Below, piece by piece: positions 23,904 to 31,344 of a stretch of DNA of 43,249 bases (within the stretch, counting starts at the first letter, position 1; each line of letters begins with the position of its first letter). The notes beneath the pieces were generated by a model that was given only the letters and a program-made list of their open reading frames with translations, was not told the DNA's origin and did not search any database. Source of the DNA: Chloroflexota bacterium (GTDB lineage: Bacteria > Chloroflexota > Limnocylindria > Limnocylindrales > CSP1-4); NCBI GenBank assembly GCA_016781485.1, contig JADDQH010000017.1, positions 1-43,249 of the forward strand, in the 5' to 3' direction. A program made the translations under genes and the position numbers.

Positions 23904-24707
23904 TCAGTCGGCACGGGCGACGACTGCGGAGTACCCCACGCGACCATCGCGCACGAGTCGCCGAGCTTCGTCGAAGACCGCCGCGACGCGACCCGGGTCG
24001 CCGAGTCGTGCGAGTCCGGGGCCGAAGTCACCGAGCTGGTCACTGCCAGCGTCGCGGGCGAGCGCCGCGAGCAGGGTGATGCGAGCCTCGACACGGTCGA
24101 TCAGGGCAGAGATGCTCGTGGTCTCGTCCCAAGCCCGAGCGACCGTGTACCCCGCCGAAACGACGAGCTCTTCGAGCTCGCCGGGGCGCCAGGCTTGTGA
24201 CAGGCACAGGACGCTCGCGAGCGGCTCGGGGGCCATGATCGCGTCGGTCGCCGTGACATCGCTGACGAGAAGGGTGCCGCCACTCGCGGTCACCCGCCGG
24301 ACCTCGTCCAGTGCACGTCGCTTGGAGGTCGTCGAGAGCACGCACTCGGCGACGACGCTGTCAAAGGTCCCGTCCGCGTACGGGAGGCGGAGCACCGACG
24401 CTTCGGTGAAGCGAATGGCGGCGCCGGCGTTCGCGGCCAGCGTGGTCGCCCGGCGTAACGCGGCGGCGCTCACATCGCATGCGTCCACCGTGAGGCCGAA
24501 CTCGAGCGCGGCAAGGCGGGCGCTTGTCCCCAAACCACATCCGGCGTCGAGCAGGTGGGCGCCCGGGGGCAGGCGCGCCTCGCCGAGGAGGCGACGGGTC
24601 GTCGCAAGTCCACCCGGGTGGAGTGACTGCCCCGCGATGAGTTCGACGAGCGGGTGGCCATACAGACCCGCGCAGCAAGCCTCGACGGCCGACGGCGCGA
24701 TGTCCAT
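23904..24707 (-). CDS. SAM methyltransferase (DVU_1556-like) coupled to a radical SAM enzyme
   Basis: The 267-residue protein has a distinctive N-terminus, YGHPLVELIAGQSLHPGGLA, close to the DVU_1556-type methyltransferases (consensus recalled from family knowledge). Motif I is HLLDAGCGLGTSARLAAL (51-68), strand 2 is VDACDVS, and the post-II loop FDSVVAECVLSTTSKRRAL has the Cys-Val-Leu-Ser of that group. Strand 5 is GGTLLVSDV. Its ATG shares bases with the radical SAM stop (TGATG), so both are made together, strongly implying a shared pathway. The methyl acceptor is unknown. Confidence 0.8.
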   Translation of the reverse strand: MDIAPSAVEACCAGLYGHPLVELIAGQSLHPGGLATTRRLLGEARLPPGAHLLDAGCGLGTSARLAALEFGLTVDACDVSAAALRRATTLAANAGAAIRFTEASVLRLPYADGTFDSVVAECVLSTTSKRRALDEVRRVTASGGTLLVSDVTATDAIMAPEPLASVLCLSQAWRPGELEELVVSAGYTVARAWDETTSISALIDRVEARITLLAALARDAGSDQLGDFGPGLARLGDPGRVAAVFDEARRLVRDGRVGYSAVVARAD

Positions 24708-26176
24708 CAGACGGCTGGGGGTGCAGGCGCGGCGGCGACGGCCGTGGCCACGGGAAGAGTCCGGCCGCGCCGGCGGGCGGCGAGCCTCGCCCTGGTCTCT
24801 TCTCGATAGCCCACCGTGTTGTAGGTGCAGAAGGGGATCATCCTTCCGTCATCCTGGAGGATGCCGATGCAGCACTTCATCGCCTTCTTGACGTCGAACG
24901 TCCACGGGTCGAGGAAGTCGCGCAGCTGGACCATGAAGACGCGGCGGGCGAGGTCGGTGAGCGCCGGCAGGTCGACGTCACACGCCACGCAGGCAAAGCG
25001 GTCAGCCGTGGGCTCGCCCGGCACCGACCCCGCGGACCAGAGGCCCTCGAGTGCGTGGAGGATGTCGCGGTCGATCGCCGGCAGCGAGCGGTTCGTGATG
25101 TAGTCGAGGTACTCATCGACGTCGAGCACGCGCGGGAGCGGGATCACGCCGCCGTCGTCGGACAGGTAGGCGTAGGTCACCGACGAGCAGGTCGGGAAGC
25201 AGCACGGGATCGGCACGAAGTCCGACGAGCGGAACGTCCCCGCCAGTTGCTCGTCGATCCGCCGGAGAACGTCGGGGATCGTCATCCGGCGGAGCGGATC
25301 GTGATCCGGGTGACGACCGGTGTGTGTCACCGGCTGGAACATCACGCCGCGAACCGCCGGGTGACGCAGGCCGAACTCGATGAGCGGGCCGACCTCATGC
25401 TCGTTGACGTCTCGCTCGACGGCGGCCACGAGCATCACGTGAAGGTCGGCCTCGGCCAGGCGATCGAGCGCGCGCAGCTTCGTCTCGAGCAGCGGCTCCC
25501 CACGGATCGTGCGGTATGTGTCGTCGGTCAGGCCATCGAACTGGAGGTAGATTAGCGGTCGCCGGGCCGCGAACTCGTCGAACCACGCGCCACCCTCGGC
25601 GATCCGGAGGCCATTCGTGTTGACCATCGTGAACCGGATGTCGCGGCTCTGGGCGGCATCGAGCATCGCGACGAGCTCCGGGTGGATCGTCGGTTCGCCG
25701 CCGGAGAACTGGACGACCTCCGGATGACCTTCGAGCTCGACGAACCGGTCGAGCATCGACTCGACCTCCGCGAGGGTGAGGTTGAAGCCTGCTCCGGCGC
25801 TGGCGAAGCAGACGGGGCAGTCCAGGTTGCACGCCGTGTTCACCTCGATGAGCGCGAGGCACGTGTGCTGGCGGTGCTCGGGGCAGAGCCCGCAGTCGAA
25901 CGGGCAGCCGCGCTCGACCTCCGTGGAGATGCGGACCGGCGCTTGCCCGGGCTTGTTGAACTTCGCCTGCTCGACGTACGCGCGTGCGTCGGCATAGATG
26001 AGCCCCTCGAACCAGCCGTGATCGGCGCACCGCTTCCGCAGGAACACCGCCTCGTTTCGGAGCAGCACCTGGGCATCGATCGCCCCGCGGCAGACCGGAC
26101 AGATCGACCGGGTGACCTCGTGAAGGATCTCTCCGTCAGGACGCGGCTCGGAAGGCCGGGTGCCGATCTCGGTCAT
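24707..26176 (-). CDS. Radical SAM enzyme, MJ0619/tetraether-synthase-like family
   Basis: The 489-residue protein begins with a Cys-rich region: C26-x2-C29, C50 in RCADHGWFEG, then GCPFDCGLCPEHRQHTC (C91, C95, C98, C106). The radical SAM cluster motif C116-x3-C120-x2-C123 (CNLDCPVC) follows, then the GGEPTIHPE loop, NTNG and QFDG. The C-terminal third has PIPCCFPTCSSVTYAY, FACVACD and KCCIGILQDDGRMIPFCTYN, giving several further cluster ligands. This full pattern is that of the MJ0619 family, whose archaeal member Tes joins lipid tails to make tetraethers. GGAGG lies 4 nt before ATG 26176. Lipid function is inference; family placement is firm. Confidence 0.85.
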   Translation of the reverse strand: MTEIGTRPSEPRPDGEILHEVTRSICPVCRGAIDAQVLLRNEAVFLRKRCADHGWFEGLIYADARAYVEQAKFNKPGQAPVRISTEVERGCPFDCGLCPEHRQHTCLALIEVNTACNLDCPVCFASAGAGFNLTLAEVESMLDRFVELEGHPEVVQFSGGEPTIHPELVAMLDAAQSRDIRFTMVNTNGLRIAEGGAWFDEFAARRPLIYLQFDGLTDDTYRTIRGEPLLETKLRALDRLAEADLHVMLVAAVERDVNEHEVGPLIEFGLRHPAVRGVMFQPVTHTGRHPDHDPLRRMTIPDVLRRIDEQLAGTFRSSDFVPIPCCFPTCSSVTYAYLSDDGGVIPLPRVLDVDEYLDYITNRSLPAIDRDILHALEGLWSAGSVPGEPTADRFACVACDVDLPALTDLARRVFMVQLRDFLDPWTFDVKKAMKCCIGILQDDGRMIPFCTYNTVGYREETRARLAARRRGRTLPVATAVAAAPAPPAV

Positions 26177-26220
26177 CACTCCTCCAGGGGTTCGCAGGTG
26201 CCCGCCAGCGTAGCGGTCGC

Positions 26221-26245
26221 AACGTCGCGGCGGCGTGACGACGTT
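26221..26245. promoter_or_regulatory. Inverted repeat AACGTCG-N11-CGACGTT, candidate operator
   Basis: A perfect 7-bp inverted repeat upstream of the radical SAM operon. A weak minus-strand -10 (TACGCT, about 26208-26213) lies just inside it, so a bound regulator would cover the promoter. No cognate regulator is adjacent. Confidence 0.3.
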
Positions 26246-26376
26246 ACAGCGCCGGCCGTCGCAGTCCCGGACACCACCGTCCTCGACACGGCCCGTACAT
26301 ATCGACAGCTCGAGACGTGCCCCGAGAAGCGGCCGAGGGTGGCCGGCAGGATGATGCAGGGGAGGAGGGCCCCGTA

Positions 26377-26419
26377 CGTAACGAACCTCACAGCCCGCGC
26401 GCACGCGACCGCCTACGTT
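26377..26419 (+). promoter_or_regulatory. CRP-like site (26377-26392) and -10 TACGTT (26414-26419)
   Basis: CGTAA-N6-TCACA matches 8 of 10 positions of TGTGA-N6-TCACA, with a perfect right half. Its centre (26384.5) is 41.5 bp from the GTG at 26426. The -10 box begins 12 bp before that GTG. This is class II activator geometry on a leaderless promoter, identical to that at 30394-30436. Confidence 0.55.
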
Positions 26420-26425
26420 CTGCGT

Positions 26426-27634
26426 GTGCTTCCGTCGCACCTCATGCCGGCCGTCGTCCTCGTCCTCGTCGTCGCCGCGGCCTGTCAGCCGTTCGCGGCC
26501 GGGGGCGGGCCGGCATCGACGCGCTCGCCGCTGAGCACCCCTGGTGACGCTGCCGCTGCACCGACTGCCGACGTCAGCCGACTCGACGTTTCGACGGCCG
26601 GGTGGAAGACGGACTTCGGGAAGGCGAGCGTGGACCTCGCGGAGTTCGCGAGCGGCGGTCCGCCTAAGGATGGGATCCCGCCGGTCGACGAACCACGATA
26701 CGAGTCGATCGACGCTGCACGTGGCTGGCTGGACGACCGATCGCCTGTCATCGCGCTCGTCGTCGACGGGAGCGCCCGCGCGTACCCGCTCGCGATCCTG
26801 ATCTGGCATGAGATCGTGAACGACTCCGTCGGCGGCAAGCCGGTCGTCGTTACCTTCTGCCCGCTCTGCAACACCGCGCTCGTGTTCGAGCGAACGCTCG
26901 ACGGAACCGCCTATGACTTCGGCACGACCGGGAACCTGCGGTTCAGCGACCTCGTGATGTACGACCGGCAGACCGAGAGCTGGTGGCAGCAGGCGACCGG
27001 CGAGGCGGTGGTCGGCCAGCTGACGGGCAAGCGGCTGACGTTCTTGCCGGCACAGATCGTCTCGCTTCACGACTTCGCGGTGGCCCACCCGGCGGGCGAC
27101 GTGCTCAGCCGGGAGACGGGGCATGCGCGCGACTACGGCCAGAACCCGTACCCCGGATACGACGCGGCCGGAGAACAGCCGTTCCTCTACGAGGGGGTGA
27201 TCGACGACCGCGTGGCGCCGAAGGAGCGGGTGGTGACGGTCATGCAGGGCGGCGACGCCGTCGCCTTCCCGTATCCAGAGCTCCGGAAGGTGGGGGTCGC
27301 GAGTGAGACGGTCGGTGGGCAGCCCGTCGTCGTGTTCTGGACGCCAGGGACTGCGTCGGCGCTCGACGCCGAGGCGGTGGATCTCGGGCGGGACGCGGGC
27401 GCAACGGGCGTCTTCCGGCCTGAGGTCGATGGTCGCCCGCTGTCGTTCCGGCGTCGAGCAGGGCCCGCCGCCGCGATCACGGATCAGGAGACCGGCTCCA
27501 CTTGGTCGGTGACCGGACGCGCGATCGAAGGCAGGCTGGCGGGCCAGCAGCTCGAGCCCGTCGTCCACGCTGACCACTTCTGGTTCGCCTGGGCTGCGTT
27601 CGCACCCGAGACGCGCGTCTGGACGGCGCCATGA
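26426..27634 (+). CDS. DUF3179-domain lipoprotein
   Basis: The 402-residue protein starts with a lipoprotein signal (VVLVLVVAAAC, lipid Cys20) and a Ser/Thr/Ala linker. The DUF3179 core runs about 85-400: HEIVNDSVGGKPVVVTFCPLC near 125, ALVFERTLDG, LRFSDLVMYDRQTESWW and QQATGEAVVGQLTGKRL. A C-terminal copy of the fold carries HADHFWFAWAAFAPET. The conserved Cys pair in FCPLCNT suggests a redox or metal role. The family has no firm function. The GTG at 26426 is preferred because of the promoter above. Its stop overlaps the TlpA-like ATG, so they form an operon with a thiol-redox protein. Confidence 0.85.
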   Translation: MLPSHLMPAVVLVLVVAAACQPFAAGGGPASTRSPLSTPGDAAAAPTADVSRLDVSTAGWKTDFGKASVDLAEFASGGPPKDGIPPVDEPRYESIDAARGWLDDRSPVIALVVDGSARAYPLAILIWHEIVNDSVGGKPVVVTFCPLCNTALVFERTLDGTAYDFGTTGNLRFSDLVMYDRQTESWWQQATGEAVVGQLTGKRLTFLPAQIVSLHDFAVAHPAGDVLSRETGHARDYGQNPYPGYDAAGEQPFLYEGVIDDRVAPKERVVTVMQGGDAVAFPYPELRKVGVASETVGGQPVVVFWTPGTASALDAEAVDLGRDAGATGVFRPEVDGRPLSFRRRAGPAAAITDQETGSTWSVTGRAIEGRLAGQQLEPVVHADHFWFAWAAFAPETRVWTAP

Positions 27635-28188
27635 CCCTCGCCGCGATCCTCGACGGACCCCGAAGAGCCCTCGTCTTCCTCGCTGCCTTTGCGTTGTTGC
27701 TCGCCGCATGTACCGGGGGCGCACTCGAGCCGTCGAGCCGCGATGCAGCCGCCGCATGGCGGACGTCGACGTTGACCGACGTCCGGACAGGTGCATCGTT
27801 CCGGGTCGCGGACCTGACGGGGAAGGTCGTCGCGATCGAGCCGATGGCGATCTGGTGCTCGAGTTGCGCTCTTCAGCAGAGGGAAGCCAGGGATGCCATC
27901 AGGGAGCTCCGGAGCGACGACCTGGTGTACATCAGCCTCGACGTCGACCCGGGAGAACAGGGATCCGCCCTCGCGGCCTACGCTGAGCGCGAAGGCTTCG
28001 AGTGGACGTTCGCGATCGCTCGGCCGGACGTGTCGCGCTCGCTGGCGGAAGAGTTCGGCGATCTGGTGCTCTCGCCTCCATCCACCCCGCTGATCGTCCT
28101 CGACCCGGAAGGACGGGTCGTCGTCGCGGACTTCGGGCACAAAGGCTCGAACGCGCTCGTAGCGACACTCGGGCAGTACCTCCCGTGA
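27631..28188 (+). CDS. TlpA/ResA-like thioredoxin lipoprotein
   Basis: The 185-residue lipoprotein has signal FLAAFALLLAAC with lipid Cys27. A thioredoxin fold of the TlpA/AhpC type follows: VADLTGKVVAIEPMAIWCSSC, active site W75-C76-x2-C79. A peroxiredoxin-like stretch LVYISLDVDP and the cis-Pro region PPSTPLIVLDPEGR come next. It should act outside the membrane, fed with electrons by a CcdA/DsbD protein; one is encoded 1.5 kb downstream. The ATG overlaps the DUF3179 stop (ATGA) and its own stop overlaps the next GTG. A role in reducing cytochrome apo-forms or repairing DUF3179-linked disulfides is inference. Confidence 0.85.
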   Translation: MTLAAILDGPRRALVFLAAFALLLAACTGGALEPSSRDAAAAWRTSTLTDVRTGASFRVADLTGKVVAIEPMAIWCSSCALQQREARDAIRELRSDDLVYISLDVDPGEQGSALAAYAEREGFEWTFAIARPDVSRSLAEEFGDLVLSPPSTPLIVLDPEGRVVVADFGHKGSNALVATLGQYLP

Positions 28189-28961
28189 CCGACGCAGCAC
28201 CTTGCGTTCCGTGTGTCGGCGTCGCCGCCGTCCCCGCGGTCACCGCACCGGAGATGGCCGAGATCGACCGGCTGGCGGTCGACGAGTTCGGGATCTCGCT
28301 GTCGCAGATGCTGGAGCAGGCAGGCTCGCACCTGGCGGAGGTCGCGCGACTCGAAGTCGACGGCGATCTGACGCACAAGCTGGTCGTCGTGGCTGTCGGC
28401 TCCGGGCACAACGGCGCCGGCGGGCTCGTCGCCGCCCGACACCTCGTGAACCGCGGCGCGTCCGTTCGCGTCATCCTGGCGCGCCCTGTCGCGCGCCTGG
28501 GCGCTGCCGCGCGTGATCAGGTCGCGACCCTCCTCGCGATGTCGGTGAGCTGTTGCGTGCCGGCGTACGACATGACGGACGAAGAACTGGAGGCGACGCT
28601 CGCAAGGGCAGATCTCATCGTGGACGCGCTCCTCGGCTACGGCGCCTCGGGCGCTCCGCGTGGCGAGGTCGAGCGAGAGATCGACTGGATCGTCCGGTCC
28701 GGCTCACGCGTCCTCAGCCTCGATGTGCCGTCGGGAGTCGATCCCGACACAGGTCAAGCCGCAGGAGCCGCCGTGACCGCCGACGCCACCGTCACCGTCG
28801 CGCTCCCGAAGCTCGGTCTGCTCTCGGGGGAAGGACGCGAGCGGAGCGGCCGGCTCTACCTTGCGGACATCGGGCTGCCCGCGGAGCTCTACCGACGCGT
28901 CGCGGTCGACGTCGACAGGGTGTTCTCGCGGGCGCGCATCGTGCGGATACAGTCCGAGTGA
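28185..28961 (+). CDS. nnrE: NAD(P)H-hydrate epimerase (YjeF N-domain)
   Basis: Epimerises damaged NAD(P)HX so that a dehydratase can repair it. The 258-residue product is the epimerase domain alone. Seen are APEMAEIDRLAVDEFGIS near 24-41, the phosphate loop VAVGSGHNGAGGLVAARHL, ADLIVDALLGYGASG and VLSLDVPSGVDPDTG, then TVALPKLGLLSGEGR. The usual NNGGDGL appears as HNGAGGL, a change within the binding loop that may affect cofactor contact. The partner dehydratase NnrD is not in the window. The GTG overlaps the TlpA stop (GTGA) and its stop touches the crp ATG (TGATG). Confidence 0.85.
   Translation: MTDAAPCVPCVGVAAVPAVTAPEMAEIDRLAVDEFGISLSQMLEQAGSHLAEVARLEVDGDLTHKLVVVAVGSGHNGAGGLVAARHLVNRGASVRVILARPVARLGAAARDQVATLLAMSVSCCVPAYDMTDEELEATLARADLIVDALLGYGASGAPRGEVEREIDWIVRSGSRVLSLDVPSGVDPDTGQAAGAAVTADATVTVALPKLGLLSGEGRERSGRLYLADIGLPAELYRRVAVDVDRVFSRARIVRIQSE
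28948..28953 (+). promoter_or_regulatory. -10 box TACAGT, leaderless start of the CRP-family gene
   Basis: TACAGT at the end of nnrE, then 7 nt, then ATG 28961. The regulator can thus be made both from the operon message and from its own promoter. Confidence 0.45.
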
Positions 28962-29686
28962 TGAACGTGGAGCAGCAACGCCGCTCGTTTTCAGAGAAGG
29001 TCGGCCTCCTTCGCGAACTGGAGTTGTTCGCGGGTCTCTCCCCCGACGACATCGATGCCATCGGGCACGCCACGACGATGACCCGCTGTTCGCGCGGAGA
29101 CGTCATCCTCTCGCCCGACGACGCGCCCGAGCGGATCCACATCCTCAAGAAGGGCAAGGTGCGTGTGTACCGGGTCACACCGGACGGGAAGCAGCTGACG
29201 CTCGACATCTACGACCGGGGCACCATCCTCGGTGATATGTCACTACTCGGTCAGGACCGCATCCAGGGCGCATACGCGGAAACCCTTGACGAGGCCGTCA
29301 TCTGCACGATCACGCCGGACGAGTTGCGCAGGCTCATCGAGCGGTACCCCATGATCGGGGTGAACGTCATCAACCATCTTTCGAGGCGTCTCCGGGAAGC
29401 CGAGCGCGAGCTCGAGGCGATGGCGTACCAGCGGGTCGGGCAGAGGCTCGCCCGCCGCCTCGTCGACCTGAGCCAGCGGTTCGGGGTCCAGACGGTCCGA
29501 GGCACGCTGATCCAGGCGCGGCTGACGCAGCAGGAGCTCGCCGAGATGATCGGCACGACGCGGGAGACGCTCGCGCACACGCTCACCGACTTCCGCCGCC
29601 GCGGACTCCTCGAGACCGCGAAGCACCATGTCGTCATCCGCGACGCTGAACGTCTCGCGGACGTGGCCGAGGGTGACGTCGACTGA
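28961..29686 (+). CDS. CRP/FNR-family transcriptional regulator
   Basis: The 241-residue protein has a cyclic-nucleotide-type effector domain (about 15-140; GDVILSPDDAPERIHILKKG, GTILGDMSLLGQ), a long dimer helix and a winged helix-turn-helix. The DNA-reading segment LTQQELAEMIGTTRETLAHTL has Arg-Glu at the positions that read GTGA in CRP. No FNR Cys cluster is present (only two isolated Cys), so it is not an iron-sulfur oxygen sensor. The Arg-type cAMP phosphate pocket is not obvious, so the effector is unknown. It sits inside the DUF3179-TlpA-NnrE run and probably acts on the two CRP-like sites nearby. Confidence 0.93.
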   Translation: MNVEQQRRSFSEKVGLLRELELFAGLSPDDIDAIGHATTMTRCSRGDVILSPDDAPERIHILKKGKVRVYRVTPDGKQLTLDIYDRGTILGDMSLLGQDRIQGAYAETLDEAVICTITPDELRRLIERYPMIGVNVINHLSRRLREAERELEAMAYQRVGQRLARRLVDLSQRFGVQTVRGTLIQARLTQQELAEMIGTTRETLAHTLTDFRRRGLLETAKHHVVIRDAERLADVAEGDVD

Positions 29687-29692
29687 CGGCGG

Positions 29693-30364
29693 ATGGAGAC
29701 ACTCATCCCGACGTTCCTCCTCGGCGTCGGCAGCGCAGCGAGTCCCTGTCTGCTCCCGCTCTACCCGGGTTTCATCGCCTATCTGGCAGGGAACAGAGGC
29801 GACGTCGAGCATCGGCGCAGCGCACCGCTGCTCGGCGGCGCGGTGCTGACAGGCGTACTGACGACCATGATCGCGCTGGCGGTCGTGCTCTCCGCCCTTG
29901 CCGTACCGCTCTCGCAGGTGCTCGCGGTGCTCGTCCCCGCGGTGGACGCGCTCCTCCTCGTCCTGGGCGCGCTTCTGATCACAGGGCGTAACCCCTTCGG
30001 CGGGCTGGCGGGTCGGTCCGTGCCGTTCGTCGCCCACCCGCTAGCGCAGGCGTACGTATACGGCGTGATGCTGGGACCGGTCGCGCTCCCTTGCGCCGGC
30101 CCGTTCATGATCGCGCTCCTCGCCATCTCGCTCGGCGTGACCGACGCCCTCGTGAGGATCGGCGGGTTCGTCGTTTATGGCCTGGGGTTCGGGCTGCCGC
30201 TGCTCGTGCTCTCGTTCGTCGCCGCGGCGCGGGCCCAGGCGATCGCGCGGTTCCTCGTCGAACACCATGCGCTGATCCTGAGAGCTGCCGGCGTCGTCCT
30301 CGTCGCGACCGCCGTCTACGACGTCGCTCTGAACTGGACGAACCTCGCGGGCTTCGCCGTCTAG
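29693..30364 (+). CDS. CcdA/DsbD-like thiol-disulfide transporter
   Basis: The 223-residue membrane protein has six helices. One conserved Cys lies near the start of helix 1 (C19, ASPCLLPLYPGF) and a second near the start of helix 4 (C134, LPCAGPF). These are the two Cys that pass electrons from cytoplasmic thioredoxin across the membrane in CcdA. The Pro-Cys setting and length match the family. It follows the CRP-family gene by 6 nt. The partner outside is probably the TlpA-like lipoprotein at 27631, and a cytoplasmic thioredoxin is encoded at 7811. Confidence 0.88.
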   Translation: METLIPTFLLGVGSAASPCLLPLYPGFIAYLAGNRGDVEHRRSAPLLGGAVLTGVLTTMIALAVVLSALAVPLSQVLAVLVPAVDALLLVLGALLITGRNPFGGLAGRSVPFVAHPLAQAYVYGVMLGPVALPCAGPFMIALLAISLGVTDALVRIGGFVVYGLGFGLPLLVLSFVAAARAQAIARFLVEHHALILRAAGVVLVATAVYDVALNWTNLAGFAV

Positions 30365-30393
30365 CCCCCCTCGTCGGGCGAAGCGCGACGCAG

Positions 30394-30436
30394 TGTGATG
30401 TGGGCCACAGCGTCAGGAGCGACTCACTCGTACGGT
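30394..30436 (+). promoter_or_regulatory. CRP-like site TGTGA-N6-CCACA (30394-30409) and -10 TACGGT (30431-30436)
   Basis: Nine of ten half-site positions match the CRP consensus. The centre (30401.5) is 41.5 bp from the ATG at 30443, and the -10 box begins 12 bp before the ATG. No -35 hexamer is evident, as expected for an activator-dependent class II promoter. Confidence 0.65.
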
Positions 30437-30442
30437 CGAGCC

Positions 30443-30721
30443 ATGAAGTACCTCACCAACCTCTTCGCCTCGTCCGGGGGCGAGTGCCGACACGTGCCCG
30501 CCGACACGCCGCAACCTCAGGCAGATCGATGCCAGGAGTGCGGTAGCCGCTTCAGCCTCCGGGTGTGCGCGACGTGCGGGCACGTTGGTTGCTGCGAGTC
30601 GCAGGCCGGAGATGCCCGCACTCACGCGCTCGGGGAGGGACATCCCGTCATCCGGTCGCTCCCGCTGACCCCGGGAGGCTTCACCTGGTGCTACGAGGAG
30701 CGGCGCTACGTCGCCGGCTGA
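30443..30721 (+). CDS. UBP-type zinc-finger protein
   Basis: The 92-residue protein is nearly all one ZnF-UBP domain. Ligands are visible as C14-x-H (ECRHV), RCQECGSRF, VCATCGHVGCCES and the two-His block THALGEGHPVIRS, ending with WCYEERRYV. Stand-alone bacterial UBP fingers are common in Actinomycetota and Chloroflexota. In eukaryotes the domain binds ubiquitin C-termini; the bacterial role is unknown. The leaderless ATG lies under a CRP-like site, so expression is predicted to follow the regulator at 28961. The next gene starts 60 nt downstream without a clear promoter. Confidence 0.88.
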   Translation: MKYLTNLFASSGGECRHVPADTPQPQADRCQECGSRFSLRVCATCGHVGCCESQAGDARTHALGEGHPVIRSLPLTPGGFTWCYEERRYVAG

Positions 30722-30781
30722 CGGGTGCGATCAGGGAAGGTCAAGGAGAGAGTCCCAGTCACGGATCGAAGGAGACACACG

Positions 30782-31324
30782 ATGACGAGCGTCGAGGTCG
30801 GACGACAGGGAGACGTCGCGGGGCAGGCACGACGAGGGTTGATAGGTGGGATCCTGGCCGGCATCGTGTTCGCGATGTTCGAGATGATCGCCGCTGTGGT
30901 CTTGATGGGCCCGCCAGCTTTCTTCATGCCGCTGAGGATGATCGGCGCGATCGTCCTGGGGCCAGCCGCGCTCGAGCCGGCGTATCCGCTGCCCGTCGCG
31001 GCAATGGTCGGGATGGGGCTCCACCTGATGAACTCGGCACTCTACGGAGCTGTGTTCGCGGTCGCGATCCTCGTCCTGCCGCGCGCGCTCAGGCAGACGC
31101 CTGGCGTCGTCTTGGCGGCGACCGCGTTCGGCGTGCTGCTGTGGCTCGTGAACTTCTTCGTCATCGCTCCCGTTGCCGGCTGGCGGTGGTTCCCGGAGGG
31201 CACGAACCACCTCGTCCAGTTCGTCGCGCACGCGTTCGCCTACGGCACGCTGCTCGGCGCGTACGTGGCGCGTCGGCCAGCAGAGGCAGAAGCTCGGGTC
31301 CAGGTCGCGTCTCCACCCCTCTAG
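30782..31324 (+). CDS. Four-helix membrane protein, unknown function
   Basis: The 180-residue protein has a polar start (about 1-18) and helices near 20-48 (LIGGILAGIVFAMFEMIAAVVLMG), 68-98, 100-125 and 140-165. His residues within helices (MGLHLMNSALYG, LVQFVAHAFAYG) recur at like positions in other small membrane proteins here, so a heme or metal role is thinkable but not shown. AGGAG lies 7 nt before the ATG. It probably shares the message of the UBP gene upstream. Looks like DUF6789-type proteins, but I am not certain of the family. Confidence 0.65.
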   Translation: MTSVEVGRQGDVAGQARRGLIGGILAGIVFAMFEMIAAVVLMGPPAFFMPLRMIGAIVLGPAALEPAYPLPVAAMVGMGLHLMNSALYGAVFAVAILVLPRALRQTPGVVLAATAFGVLLWLVNFFVIAPVAGWRWFPEGTNHLVQFVAHAFAYGTLLGAYVARRPAEAEARVQVASPPL

Positions 31325-31344
31325 GTTCGGCGGCGCCTGTGGGT

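Noticed and set aside
25682-27634. A 650-codon plus-strand frame leading into the DUF3179 gene
   Set aside because: Its first third is antisense to the radical SAM gene. A lipoprotein signal and a promoter place the start at 26426.
24707-27796. A 1029-codon minus-strand open frame covering the radical SAM gene and beyond
   Set aside because: Only 24707-26176 shows family motifs. The rest is antisense to the DUF3179 lipoprotein and is Arg/Pro-rich shadow sequence without start signals.
28961-29686. FNR-type oxygen sensor
   Set aside because: The N-terminal Cys cluster is absent; only two isolated Cys are present.
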